Of a stretch of DNA of 64,000 nt, positions 9,188 through 17,446 are shown one piece after another. Below the pieces are notes generated by a model. The model was given only the letters and a program-made list of their open reading frames with translations, was not told where the DNA came from and searched no databases. Each line of letters starts with the position of its first letter. Positions within the stretch are counted from its first letter, which is position 1. The DNA comes from Amnibacterium sp. CER49 (GTDB lineage: Bacteria > Actinomycetota > Actinomycetes > Actinomycetales > Microbacteriaceae), in contig NZ_JARVWQ010000002.1 of the NCBI RefSeq assembly GCF_029846255.1, positions 434,001-498,000 on the forward strand. The letters run 5' to 3'. Made by a program: the position numbers and the translations under genes.

Positions 9188-9230
9188 GTGTGATCTTCGT
9201 GTGATCTTCTCACACGAGTCGTGTGAGAAG
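9188..9230. promoter_or_regulatory. Operator between the polyol operon and glpK: direct repeats plus 25-bp palindrome
   Basis: GTGTGATCTT occurs at 9188-9197 and again at 9199-9208, exactly 11 bp apart, one helical turn. It runs into a perfect 25-bp palindrome at 9206-9230 with 12-bp arms CTTCTCACACGA around a single G. The site is about 110 bp before the dehydrogenase start and about 105 bp before glpK, so one protein bound here could control both directions. The DeoR-type regulator of the operon is the obvious candidate. The binding protein is inference; the repeats are seen directly. Confidence 0.75.
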
Positions 9231-9335
9231 GACCATAAGCGCGGCGCGCCGGGTTGTCAACGCGGCCCTTCGGTAGCGTGGCGGCGTCGCCGGCCGACGA
9301 GGGTGCGGACGGCGCGTCCCGTGAAGGAGTCCGCC

Positions 9336-10847
9336 GTGGCCGACCACGTCCTCGCGCTCGATCAGGGCACCACCTCGACCCGCGCGATCCTCTTCGACCG
9401 CTCCGGCTCGATCGTCTCGGTCGGCCAGCTCGAGCACCGGCAGCTGCTCCCCCGCGCCGGCTGGGTCGAGCACGACCCCGACGAGATCTGGCGCAACACG
9501 CGCGAGGTGATCGGGCAGGCGCTGTCGCGCGCGAACGTGACGCGGCACGACATCGCGGCCGTGGGTATCACGAACCAGCGCGAGACCACGGTCGTGTGGG
9601 AGCGCAGCAGCGGGCGTCCGATCGCGAACGCCGTCGTGTGGCAGGACACCCGCACCCAGCCGCTCGTCGACGCCCTCGCGAAGGACGGCGGCGAGGAGCG
9701 CTTCCGGACCCGGACGGGCCTGCCCCTCTCGACCTACTTCGCGGGCACGAAGATCCGGTGGATCCTCGACTCCGTCGACGGGGCGCGGCGGCGGGCCGAG
9801 GCGGGCGAGCTGCTCTTCGGCACGACCGACACCTGGCTGCTCTGGAACCTGACCGGCGGTCCGGACGGGGGCGTGCACGCCACCGACGTGACGAACGCCT
9901 CCCGCACGCTCCTCATGGACCTCGAGACGCTCGCCTGGGACGACGAGCTGCTCGATCTGGTCGGCGTGCCGCGGGCGATGCTGCCCGAGATCCGCAGCTC
10001 CTCCGAGGTGTACGGCTCGGCCGAGCCCTCGAGCCTGCTGCGGGGCACGCCCATCGCCGGCATCCTCGGCGACCAGCAGGCGGCCACCTTCGGGCAGCTC
10101 TGCTTCGAGCCCGGCCAGGCGAAGAACACCTACGGCACCGGCAACTTCCTGCTGCTGCCGACCGGCACGGACATCGTCCGGAGCAGCCACGGCCTCCTCA
10201 CGACCGTGGCCCACCGGCTCGGGGACGCACCGGCCGCCTACGCGCTCGAGGGCTCGATCGCGGTGACCGGGTCGCTCGTGCAGTGGCTCCGCGACAACCT
10301 CGGCCTGATCGGCAGCGCGGCCGAGGTGGAGGCCCTCGCGGGGGACGTCCGGGACAACGGCGGCGCCTACTTCGTCCCGGCGTTCTCCGGCCTGTTCGCG
10401 CCCTACTGGCGGCCGGACGCCCGCGGGGCCCTCGTCGGCCTCACCCGGTTCGTCGACAAGCGGCACCTCGCGCGCGCCGTGCTCGAGGCGACGGCGTTCC
10501 AGACCCGCGACGTCGTCGAGGCTGCGAACGCGGACACGGGGCAGCCGCTGACCGAGCTGAAGGTCGACGGCGGCATGATCGCCAACGAGCTGCTCATGGG
10601 CTTCCAGGCCGACCTGCTCGGCGTCCCGGTGATCCGGCCGAAGGTCGCGGAGACGACGGCGCTCGGCGCCGCCTACGCCGCCGGGCTCGCCGTCGGCTTC
10701 TGGGACCTCGACGCGCTGCAGGAGCAGTGGGCGGAGGACCGGCGCTGGACCCCGTCGATGCCGGAGGACGAGCGCGAGCGGCAGTACCGCAACTGGGGGA
10801 AGGCGGTGCGCCGCAGCCTCGACTGGGTCGACGAGGACGTGCGCTGA
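9336..10847 (+). CDS. glpK: Glycerol kinase
   Basis: 503 residues of the FGGY kinase family. The opening [13 protein letters not shown] is the ATP-binding hairpin of GlpK, followed by [13 protein letters not shown], the substrate-site segment [12 protein letters not shown] and [20 protein letters not shown] near the end. It phosphorylates glycerol to glycerol 3-phosphate in the cytoplasm. The start is GTG at 9336 with GAAGGAG upstream; a longer reading from 9201 lacks conserved sequence and crosses the operator palindrome. It diverges from the polyol operon, which raises the possibility of shared control or of a four-carbon polyol as alternative substrate, but the motifs are those of ordinary GlpK. 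Confidence 0.95.
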   Translation: MADHVLALDQGTTSTRAILFDRSGSIVSVGQLEHRQLLPRAGWVEHDPDEIWRNTREVIGQALSRANVTRHDIAAVGITNQRETTVVWERSSGRPIANAVVWQDTRTQPLVDALAKDGGEERFRTRTGLPLSTYFAGTKIRWILDSVDGARRRAEAGELLFGTTDTWLLWNLTGGPDGGVHATDVTNASRTLLMDLETLAWDDELLDLVGVPRAMLPEIRSSSEVYGSAEPSSLLRGTPIAGILGDQQAATFGQLCFEPGQAKNTYGTGNFLLLPTGTDIVRSSHGLLTTVAHRLGDAPAAYALEGSIAVTGSLVQWLRDNLGLIGSAAEVEALAGDVRDNGGAYFVPAFSGLFAPYWRPDARGALVGLTRFVDKRHLARAVLEATAFQTRDVVEAANADTGQPLTELKVDGGMIANELLMGFQADLLGVPVIRPKVAETTALGAAYAAGLAVGFWDLDALQEQWAEDRRWTPSMPEDERERQYRNWGKAVRRSLDWVDEDVR

Positions 10848-10872
10848 GCGGCGCGCCGCTCGGGCGACCGGG

Positions 10873-11928
10873 TCAGACGCTCCGCGACGCGTCGACCCAG
10901 GCTGCGAGGCGCGCCTTCGCCGCTCCCGAGTCGACCGTCTCGGCCGCGGTGCGGTAGCGCTCGCGGAGCCGGCGCACCATCGGACGCTCCGCCTGCCCCG
11001 GGTCCTGCAGCAGGTCCCAGGCGACGAGCGCCGCCGCGGCGTTCAGCAGCACGAAGTCGCGCACCGGTCCCCCGTCGCCGTCGAGCACGCGGCGGAGCGC
11101 GGCGGCGTTGTCGTCCGGGGATCCCCCGACGAGGTCCTCGATGCGCGCGGTGGGCAGGCCGAGGTCGCCCGGGTGCACGTCGTGCTCGGTGACGGCGCCC
11201 GCCGACACCTCCCAGATGTGGCTGTGCCCGGTGGTCGAGAGCTCGTCGAGCCCGTCGTCGCCCCGCACGACGAGCGCCGTCGCCCCTCGGGTCTGCAGCA
11301 CGCCGGTGACGAGCGGCACGACCCTGGGGCTCGCGACGCCGAGCAGGTTCGCGTCGGGCCGCGCGGGGTTGCAGAGCGGGCCGAGGAAGTTGAACACCGT
11401 CGGCACGCCGAGCGCGGCGCGGGCCTCGGCCGCGTGCCGGAAGCCGGGGTGGAACGCCGACGCGAACACGAAGGTGAGGCCGACCCGCTCGAAGACGGCG
11501 GCGACCTGCCGGGCGTCGAGGTCCATCCGCAGGCCGAGCGCGGAGAGCACGTCGCTCGCGCCGGAGGCGGAGCTCGCGGCGCGGTTGCCGTGCTTCACGA
11601 CGGGGATCCCGGCCGCGGCGACGATGATCGCCGCCGTCGTCGAGACGTTCACGGTGCGGAAGCCGTCACCGCCCGTGCCGACGATGTCGACGGCGTCCGT
11701 CGGCACCTCGAGCGGCACCGCGCGGGCGAGCACCGCGTCGCGGAACCCGACGATCTCGTCGACCGTCTCGCCCTTCGCGCGGAGCGCCACGAGGAAGCCG
11801 GCGAGCGTCGCCGGCGACGCCTCGCCCGCCATGACGCGCTCCATCGCCCAGGTCGCCTCGGCGACGCGCAGATCACGTCCGTCGAGCAGCGCGGCGAGCA
11901 GTCTCGCCCATTCGGCGGCGTCGGGCAT
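10873..11928 (-). CDS. trpD: Anthranilate phosphoribosyltransferase
   Basis: 351 residues, the normal length. The PRPP-binding loop [19 protein letters not shown], and [12 protein letters not shown] are diagnostic. It transfers phosphoribose to anthranilate in tryptophan synthesis. It stands alone, not in a trp operon, which is common in actinobacteria. The gene converges with glpK, leaving 25 bp between the stops. The ATG lies six bases after a TAGGAT -10 hexamer and has no Shine-Dalgarno sequence, so the mRNA is probably leaderless. Confidence 0.96.
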   Translation of the reverse strand: MPDAAEWARLLAALLDGRDLRVAEATWAMERVMAGEASPATLAGFLVALRAKGETVDEIVGFRDAVLARAVPLEVPTDAVDIVGTGGDGFRTVNVSTTAAIIVAAAGIPVVKHGNRAASSASGASDVLSALGLRMDLDARQVAAVFERVGLTFVFASAFHPGFRHAAEARAALGVPTVFNFLGPLCNPARPDANLLGVASPRVVPLVTGVLQTRGATALVVRGDDGLDELSTTGHSHIWEVSAGAVTEHDVHPGDLGLPTARIEDLVGGSPDDNAAALRRVLDGDGGPVRDFVLLNAAAALVAWDLLQDPGQAERPMVRRLRERYRTAAETVDSGAAKARLAAWVDASRSV

Positions 11929-11934
11929 GGGGCG

Positions 11935-11940
11935 ATCCTA
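11935..11940 (-). promoter_or_regulatory. Probable -10 element of trpD (leaderless)
   Basis: On the minus strand this reads TAGGAT, followed by six bases and the trpD ATG. With a transcription start 6-7 bases after the hexamer, the mRNA would begin at the start codon. No clear -35 is visible. Confidence 0.6.
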
Positions 11941-12045
11941 TCGACGCGCCCGGCGCCCCCGTTCCGGCTCGGGACGCGCCCCCGCGCACTGCCGACTCCC
12001 CGGGTCGATCGGCCCTCGCTGGGGGCCCACGTCCCCCCGGACCGC

Positions 12046-12051
12046 CATAAT
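12046..12051 (+). promoter_or_regulatory. Probable -10 element of ctaE (leaderless)
   Basis: CATAAT followed by six bases and then the GTG of ctaE at 12058. It sits in an AT-richer patch (CCATAATGATCATGTG) that stands out against the surrounding GC. No ribosome-binding site precedes the GTG. Confidence 0.55.
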
Positions 12052-12057
12052 GATCAT

Positions 12058-12687
12058 GTGAGTTCCGCGTCGATGCTTCAGACCACGTCGGCCCCGGCGG
12101 TGAACCGGCCGAACAGCGTCGCCGTCGGCACCATCGTGTGGCTCGGCAGCGAGGTGATGTTCTTCGCCGGCCTCTTCGCCATCTACTTCACGCTGAAGAC
12201 CTCGCTGCCCGCCGTGTGGGCGTCGAGCGTCGAGCACCTGAACGTGCCGTACGCGCTCACGAACACGATCGTCCTGGTGCTCAGCTCCTTCACCTGCCAG
12301 TTCGGGGTGTTCGCCGCCGAGCGGCTGCAGCCGCAGTCCACCGGCTGGAAGCCGTCCGAGTGGGGCATGGTCCGCTGGTTCTTCGTCACGTACGCGATGG
12401 GCGCGGTCTTCGTCACCGGTCAGGTGTTCGAGTACGCCAACCTCGTCTCCGAGGGCATCGCCATCAACAGCAGCGCCTACGGCTCCGCCTTCTACCTGAC
12501 GACCGGCTTCCACGCCCTCCACGTCACGGGCGGCCTGATCGCCTTCCTGCTGACGATCGGCCGCGCGTTCGCGGTGCGGACGTTCGGTCACCGCGAGGCC
12601 ACGACGGCGATCGTCGTGTCCTACTACTGGCACTTCGTCGACGTCGTGTGGATCGCCCTGTTCGTCGTCATCTACGTGCTGAAGTAA
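12058..12687 (+). CDS. ctaE: Cytochrome c oxidase subunit III
   Basis: 209 residues from GTG at 12058, with five hydrophobic segments. The family signature is [17 protein letters not shown] near the start, [12 protein letters not shown] in the middle and [14 protein letters not shown] at the end. It is a membrane subunit of the aa3 oxidase. As in other actinobacteria it is placed apart from ctaCD and ahead of qcrCAB, the pattern of the bcc-aa3 supercomplex. A second start, ATG at 12073, would remove five residues. The GTG is preferred because a -10 hexamer lies exactly in the leaderless position. Confidence 0.94.
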   Translation: MSSASMLQTTSAPAVNRPNSVAVGTIVWLGSEVMFFAGLFAIYFTLKTSLPAVWASSVEHLNVPYALTNTIVLVLSSFTCQFGVFAAERLQPQSTGWKPSEWGMVRWFFVTYAMGAVFVTGQVFEYANLVSEGIAINSSAYGSAFYLTTGFHALHVTGGLIAFLLTIGRAFAVRTFGHREATTAIVVSYYWHFVDVVWIALFVVIYVLK

Positions 12688-12702
12688 GGGAGTCCTGAGC
12701 CA

Positions 12703-13533
12703 GTGCTGTTCCCCATCCGAGCCCGGGCCGACGAGCGCCCGGCGCGCTCGCGCCGCCGCAGCGGCCGCCGCTCGCCGCTCGCCACAGTCGCTCTCGTCAC
12801 GATCGGCCTGCTGCTCACCGGTGGCGCGTACACGCTGTTCACGGCGTCCTCGGGCGCGAACGCGGCGATCGACCTGTCGAGCCCGCAGGCGATCGCGCAG
12901 GGCAAGAAGCTGTTCCAGGCGAACTGCGCCACCTGCCACGGCCTCGCGCTGCAGGGCACCGTCGCCGGCCCGTCGCTCATCGGCGTGGGGGCCGCGTCCG
13001 TCGACTTCCAGGTCGGCACCGGGCGCATGCCGATGGCCCGCGACGCACCCCAGGCCGAGGCCCGCCAGCCGGTCTTCACCGACACCCAGACGAAGCAGCT
13101 CGCGGCGTACGTCGCCTCCGTCGCGGCCGGTCCCGGCCTGCCGCCGAGCAAGTACCTGACGCTCACCGGCGACGCCACCCGCGGCGCCGAGCTGTTCCGC
13201 ATCAACTGCGCCATGTGCCACAACGTGGCGGGCGCCGGCGGTGCGCTCACCGAGGGCAAGTACGCCCCGAACCTGCAGGACACCACCCCGGCGCACATCT
13301 ACGAGGCCATGCTCACCGGCCCGCAGAACATGCCCGTCTTCAACGACGACAACATCACGCCGCAGGACAAGCAGGACATCATCACCGCGCTGAAGACGCA
13401 GGCGCAGAACGAGGACGTCGGCGGCTTCACGCTGGGCGACCTCGGTCCGGTCGCCGAGGGCCTGTTCCTCTGGATCTTCGGCCTCGGCGCGATCATCGCC
13501 TTCACGGTCTGGCTGACCGCCAGGGCGAACTGA
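12703..13533 (+). CDS. qcrC: Cytochrome bc1 complex dihaem cytochrome c subunit
   Basis: 276 residues. There is an N-terminal membrane anchor (about 27-46), two CXXCH haem sites (CATCH at 75-79, CAMCH at 169-173) and a C-terminal membrane helix (about 252-272). Two fused c-type domains of this sort are typical of actinobacterial QcrC, which carries electrons straight from the bc1 complex to the aa3 oxidase without a soluble cytochrome c. The GTG start at 12703 lies 15 bp after ctaE, with GGGAGT upstream. Confidence 0.95.
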   Translation: MLFPIRARADERPARSRRRSGRRSPLATVALVTIGLLLTGGAYTLFTASSGANAAIDLSSPQAIAQGKKLFQANCATCHGLALQGTVAGPSLIGVGAASVDFQVGTGRMPMARDAPQAEARQPVFTDTQTKQLAAYVASVAAGPGLPPSKYLTLTGDATRGAELFRINCAMCHNVAGAGGALTEGKYAPNLQDTTPAHIYEAMLTGPQNMPVFNDDNITPQDKQDIITALKTQAQNEDVGGFTLGDLGPVAEGLFLWIFGLGAIIAFTVWLTARAN

Positions 13534-13543
13534 CGGGAGAAGG

Positions 13544-14626
13544 ATGGCCACCGAAGAGCACACCGATGTCGTCCCCGCCGGGGACCGCACGGCGCAGTCG
13601 CCCTACTCGAACCCCGCCGGCTCGGCCGTGGTGCGGTCCGACTCGTTCCAGAACCCCGGCATGCCGCCCCACCGGGCGCGCGTCACCGACACCGACCCGA
13701 AGGCCGCGAAGCGCGCCGAGCGGATCATCGTCGGGCTGTTCTACATCTCGATCGTCGGCGCCGTGTTCGCGATGGCGGCCTACTTCGCCTTCCCGATCCG
13801 CAGCAACGATCTCGGCAGCGTCCGGCTCAACAACCTCATGGTCGGCCTCGGCCTGTCGTTCGCGCTGCTCGCGATCGGTGTCGGCGCGGTGCACTGGGGC
13901 AAGGTCCTCATGGCCGACCACGAGGGCGTCGACCTGCGGCACCCGCAGCGGGGCGACGAGCGCACCCGCGCCAGGGCGGTCGAGATCTTCCGCCTCGCCG
14001 ACGAGGAGTCGGGCTTCTCGCGTCGCTCCATCATCCGCAACGCGATGATCGCTGCCTTCGCCTTCCTGCCGTTCCCGGCGATCTTCCTGTTCCGCGACCT
14101 CGGCCCCGCATCCGGCACCCCGGCCGAGGCCTACTCGCACACGATGTGGAAGAAGGGGCTCCGGCTCACGAAGGACCCGTCCGGCGTGCCGATCAAGGCC
14201 TCCGACGTCACCATCGGCTCCGTCTTCCACGTCATCCCCGAGGGGCTGAACGACAAGGAGGACGCGCTCGAGGAGAAGGCGAAGGCCGCGGTGCTGCTCA
14301 TGCGCCTCGACCCCCGTCAACTGCGCATCTCCCCCGAGCGCAGGACCTGGAACTACAACGGCATCGTCGCCTACTCCAAGATCTGTACACACGTCGGCTG
14401 CCCCGTGGCCCTCTACGAGCAGCAGACGCACCACCTGCTCTGCCCGTGCCACCAGTCGCAGTTCGACATCACCAACGAGGCGGCGGTCATCTTCGGCCCC
14501 GCCAAGCGCCCGCTGCCGCAGCTGCCGATCACCGTGGACAGCGAGGGCTACCTGATCGCGCAGAGCGATTTCCATGAACCAGTCGGACCGAGCTTCTGGG
14601 AGCGTCGCGGTGACTACAACGCCTGA
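13544..14626 (+). CDS. qcrA: Cytochrome bc1 complex Rieske iron-sulfur subunit
   Basis: 360 residues with three hydrophobic segments in the first half. The Rieske 2Fe-2S motif follows: Cys281 and His283 in CTHVGC, then Cys300 and His303 in CPCHQSQFD. Three membrane passes before the Rieske domain is the actinobacterial form, unlike the single pass of proteobacteria. GAGAAGG precedes the ATG. The end overlaps the start region of qcrB. Confidence 0.95.
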   Translation: MATEEHTDVVPAGDRTAQSPYSNPAGSAVVRSDSFQNPGMPPHRARVTDTDPKAAKRAERIIVGLFYISIVGAVFAMAAYFAFPIRSNDLGSVRLNNLMVGLGLSFALLAIGVGAVHWGKVLMADHEGVDLRHPQRGDERTRARAVEIFRLADEESGFSRRSIIRNAMIAAFAFLPFPAIFLFRDLGPASGTPAEAYSHTMWKKGLRLTKDPSGVPIKASDVTIGSVFHVIPEGLNDKEDALEEKAKAAVLLMRLDPRQLRISPERRTWNYNGIVAYSKICTHVGCPVALYEQQTHHLLCPCHQSQFDITNEAAVIFGPAKRPLPQLPITVDSEGYLIAQSDFHEPVGPSFWERRGDYNA

Positions 14627-16262
14627 GACCACCACCGCCCCCGCCGAGGCGGTGTCGTTCGACCGCACGGAGGCGGCCGACGCGCGCCGCTCCGGCGCGG
14701 GCGTCACCGGGTGGGCGGCCAACTACCTGGACGAGCGGACGGGCATCAGCTACGTCGTCCGCGAGTTCGGGCGCAAGATCTTCCCCGACCACTGGTCGTT
14801 CATGCTGGGCGAGGTCTCGCTCTACAGCTTCGTGATCATCCTGCTGTCGGGCTCGTTCCTCACCTTCTTCTTCCAGGCGTCGATGGCCGAGGTCGTCTAC
14901 AACGGCTCGTACGTGCCGCTCAAGGGCCTGCAGATGTCGGCGGCCATGCAGTCCGCGCTCGACATCTCGTTCGACATCCGCGGCGGCCTGCTCATGCGGC
15001 AGATCCACCACTGGGCGGCGCTGCTCTTCATCGCCGCGACCGGCGTGCACATGATGCGCATCTTCTTCACCGGTGCGTTCCGCAAGCCGCGCGAGCTCAA
15101 CTGGGTCATCGGCTTCACGCTGTTCATCCTCGCGATGGGCGAGGGCTTCACCGGCTACTCGCTGCCCGACGACCTGCTCTCCGGCAACGGCCTGCGCATC
15201 ATCGCGGGCATGGTCGAGGGCATCCCGTTCATCGGCAGCTGGATCGAGTGGTTCCTGTTCGGCGGCCAGTTCCCCGGCACCGCGATCGTCGGGCGCCTCT
15301 ACACGCTGCACATCCTGCTGCTGCCGGCCGCGGTGGTCGCCCTGATCGGCCTCCACCTCGTGTTCGTCGTCGTGCAGAAGCACACGCAGTTCGCCGGTCC
15401 CGGCCGGACGAACGACAACGTGATCGGCTACCCGATCCTCCCGGTGTACGCGGCGAAGGCCGGCGGGTTCTTCTTCATCGTGTTCGGCGTCGTCGTGCTC
15501 ATCGCGACGTTCTTCACGATCAACCCGATCTGGACCTACGGCCCCTACGACCCCTCCCCCGTGTCCGCCGGTACCCAGCCCGACTGGTACATCGGCTTCG
15601 CGGACGGCGCCCTGCGCCTCGTGCCGCACGGCTGGGAGTTCGTGCTCTTCAACACGACGTACTCGCTCAACATCATCGCGCCGATCGCGGTGCTCGGCCT
15701 GTTCATCGTCACGGCGATGGCGTACCCCTTCCTCGAGGGCTGGGTCACGGGCGACAAGCGCGAGCACCACATCGCCGACCGGCCGCGCAACATGCCGACC
15801 CGCACGGCCATCGGTGCGGCCGGGGTCACCTTCTACGCGGTCCTCTGGGCGGCGGCGAGCTCGGACCTCATCGCGACGCACTTCCGGCTGTCCATCGAGG
15901 GCGTCATCGTCTCGATGCAGTTCACGCTGATCATCGGGCCGTTCATCGCCTACTTCGTCGCGAAGCGCATCTGCCTCGCGCTGCAGAAGAAGGACCGCGA
16001 GATGGCGCTGCACGGCTACGAGTCGGGCCGCATCGTCCGGCTCCCGGGCGGCGAGTTCATCGAGGTGCACGAGCCGGTCGACGAGTACGAGCGCTGGAAG
16101 CTCGTCAGCTACAACGACTACGAGCCGCTCATGCTCCGCCCGAACGCGAACGGCAAGATCCCGCCGCAGGAGCGCGTGCGCGCGGTGCTGTCGCGGTGGT
16201 TCTTCGAGGACCGCATCGAGCCCGTGTCGACGACCGAGGTGGAGCTGGCATCGCACCACTGA
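14610..16262 (+). CDS. qcrB: Cytochrome bc1 complex cytochrome b subunit
   Basis: 550 residues from GTG at 14610 (VTTTPETTTAP). Many membrane helices are visible, with haem-ligand helices such as MRQIHHWAALLFIAATGVHM and the later LLPAAVVALIGLHLVFVVVQ. It forms the quinol-oxidising core with QcrA and QcrC. Start choice: GGGAG lies about eight bases before this GTG, whereas the in-frame ATG at 14574 has none. Either start overlaps the end of qcrA, so the two are translationally coupled. The hydrophilic C-terminal tail (after KKDREMALHGYESG) is long, as in other actinobacteria. Confidence 0.93.
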   Translation: MTTTPETTTAPAEAVSFDRTEAADARRSGAGVTGWAANYLDERTGISYVVREFGRKIFPDHWSFMLGEVSLYSFVIILLSGSFLTFFFQASMAEVVYNGSYVPLKGLQMSAAMQSALDISFDIRGGLLMRQIHHWAALLFIAATGVHMMRIFFTGAFRKPRELNWVIGFTLFILAMGEGFTGYSLPDDLLSGNGLRIIAGMVEGIPFIGSWIEWFLFGGQFPGTAIVGRLYTLHILLLPAAVVALIGLHLVFVVVQKHTQFAGPGRTNDNVIGYPILPVYAAKAGGFFFIVFGVVVLIATFFTINPIWTYGPYDPSPVSAGTQPDWYIGFADGALRLVPHGWEFVLFNTTYSLNIIAPIAVLGLFIVTAMAYPFLEGWVTGDKREHHIADRPRNMPTRTAIGAAGVTFYAVLWAAASSDLIATHFRLSIEGVIVSMQFTLIIGPFIAYFVAKRICLALQKKDREMALHGYESGRIVRLPGGEFIEVHEPVDEYERWKLVSYNDYEPLMLRPNANGKIPPQERVRAVLSRWFFEDRIEPVSTTEVELASHH

Positions 16263-16747
16263 CGTCGGACCCGTCGAGCAGGAGGCCCGCGCTCTCGAGC
16301 GCGGGCCTCCTGCTGTTCCGTCGTGTGGGGGGCTCGCCGGAGGTGCTGCTCGGCCACATGGGCGGCCCGTTCTGGGCCCGCAAGCAGGAGGGTGCCTGGT
16401 CGGCGCCCAAGGGAGTCGTGGAGCCCGGCGAGCGGCCCTTCGAGGCCGCGCTGCGCGAGTTCACCGAGGAGACGGGCCTGCCGGTCCCGCAGGCGGACTG
16501 GACGCCGCTCGGCACCGTCCGCGCCTCGGGCAAGGCGATCGAGCTGTGGGCCGGCGAGAGCGATGTCGAGCTCACCGGCTTCTCCCCCGGCACCTTCGCG
16601 CTCGAGTGGCCGCCGCGCTCGGGGCGCACCGTGCAGGTGCCCGAGATCGACGCCCTGCGCTGGGTGCCGCTGCCCGAGGCCGCGACACTGCTCACGAAGG
16701 GGCAGCGCCCGTTCCTGGAGCGCCTGGCTCCGCTGCTCGAGCGCTGA
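16259..16747 (+). CDS. NUDIX hydrolase (start uncertain)
   Basis: About 160 residues with a complete Nudix box, GX5EX7REUXEEXGU, in GVVEPGERPFEAALREFTEETG. The opening beta strand SAGLLLFRR and GGPFWARKQEGAWSAPKG are typical of the family, so coding must begin before 16295. No ATG, GTG or TTG lies between the qcrB stop and that strand. The options are CTG at 16259, overlapping the qcrB stop by four bases, or GTG at 16196 inside qcrB. The substrate is unknown; related proteins clean up nucleoside diphosphate derivatives. The terminator-like hairpin after qcrB lies inside this reading frame. Confidence 0.8.
   Translation: MTSDPSSRRPALSSAGLLLFRRVGGSPEVLLGHMGGPFWARKQEGAWSAPKGVVEPGERPFEAALREFTEETGLPVPQADWTPLGTVRASGKAIELWAGESDVELTGFSPGTFALEWPPRSGRTVQVPEIDALRWVPLPEAATLLTKGQRPFLERLAPLLER
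16278..16313 (+). terminator. Perfect 16-bp hairpin after qcrB, inside the NUDIX reading frame
   Basis: Arms GCAGGAGGCCCGCGCT and its exact complement enclose a CTCG loop, 16 bp after the qcrB stop. The hairpin is strong enough to terminate ctaE-qcrCAB transcription, but only a weak T stretch follows. Its bases also encode the RRPALSSAGLLL strand of the NUDIX protein. Confidence 0.65.
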
Positions 16748-16765
16748 GGTCACGCGGTAGCGGTG

Positions 16766-16799
16766 GCGTCGCGCGGTGTGCATGCCGACCGCGCGACGC
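16766..16799 (+). terminator. 12-bp inverted repeat after the NUDIX gene
   Basis: GCGTCGCGCGGT and its exact complement are separated by ten bases, starting 19 bp after the NUDIX stop. It could end the rightward transcript. A further pair CATGCCGA/TCGGCATG (16781-16788 with 16824-16831) offers an alternative fold. Confidence 0.5.
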
Positions 16800-16848
16800 C
16801 CCAGGCACCGCGCGACGAGGCGATCGGCATGGAGCAGCTCCCGCGGCA

Positions 16849-16908
16849 CTTCGGTATGCCGTCGGGACGCGTGTCGGCGCTCGTCGGGCTGCAGATGTCC
16901 GGACGGCA
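16849..16908 (+). repeat. Dispersed intergenic repeat, copy A
   Basis: This 60-base segment matches the reverse complement of 33862-33921 at 47 of 60 positions without gaps; the core TGTCGGCGCTCGTC is identical. It lies between the convergent NUDIX and ctaF genes. The read-through peptides also resemble each other (MPS..SALV.L), so it may be a decayed short coding element as well as a DNA repeat. Confidence 0.65.
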
Positions 16909-16940
16909 GACGAGGGGGCGTGAGCGGGCGGCCACGAACG

Positions 16941-16978
16941 GCAGGAGCCGCCGCCCCGGGAGGGACGGCGGCTCCTGC
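16941..16978 (-). terminator. Terminator hairpin of ctaCDF
   Basis: GCAGGAGCCGCCG and its exact complement (13-bp stem) are separated by 12 bases, starting 22 bp beyond the ctaF stop. Being symmetrical it can act on both convergent transcripts. Confidence 0.7.
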
Positions 16979-16999
16979 AGGCCGCGACAGGCGGGCGGA

Positions 17000-17440
17000 T
17001 CAGCGGGCGAAGAAGCCCCGGTAGTACTCGTAGACCCAGCCGACGAGCGCCACGATCGCGATGGCGCCACCGATGAAGGCGACCCAGATGCCGATCACGA
17101 AGCCGAGGAAGCCGAGGGCCGCCGATGCGGCGAGCAGGATCGGCCACCAGCTGTACGGGCTGAAGAAGCCGAGCTCGGGGTCGCCGTCGTCGATGCTCGC
17201 GTCGGGGCGGTCCTCGGGCAGCACGCCGCCCTGCCCCAGGCGGGAGCGGTTGACGTAGAACCCGATGAAGAGGGCCATGACCGCCGTGAGCAGCAGGCAG
17301 ACGGTGCCGATGGGCTCGACGCGACCGCCGCCGCCACCGTTCGTGGTCCCTGCGAAGAACAGGTTCCAGATGGTGTAGACGACGTCCGCGAGGAACGCGT
17401 AGGCCGAGATGAACCAGAAGAAGTAGACGTTCGCGCGCAT
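17000..17440 (-). CDS. ctaF: Cytochrome c oxidase subunit IV (actinobacterial CtaF)
   Basis: 146 residues with four hydrophobic segments: two at the N-terminus (MRANVYFFWFISAYAFLAD, then TVCLLLTAVMALFIGFYVN) and two near the C-terminus. A glycine run (TTNGGGGGR) fills the first loop. This small subunit is specific to actinobacterial aa3 oxidases. It starts 6 bp after the ctaD stop and is the last gene of ctaCDF. Confidence 0.92.
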   Translation of the reverse strand: MRANVYFFWFISAYAFLADVVYTIWNLFFAGTTNGGGGGRVEPIGTVCLLLTAVMALFIGFYVNRSRLGQGGVLPEDRPDASIDDGDPELGFFSPYSWWPILLAASAALGFLGFVIGIWVAFIGGAIAIVALVGWVYEYYRGFFAR

Positions 17441-17446
17441 GGCCGG

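Noticed and set aside
9254-9279. TTGTCA plus TAGCGT as glpK promoter
   Set aside because: Spacing of 14 bases between the hexamers is too short for a normal promoter; not called.
14711-16258. Upstream extension of the NUDIX frame through most of qcrB
   Set aside because: The translated sequence is Arg/Pro-rich nonsense until the Nudix strand begins; only the last part is real.
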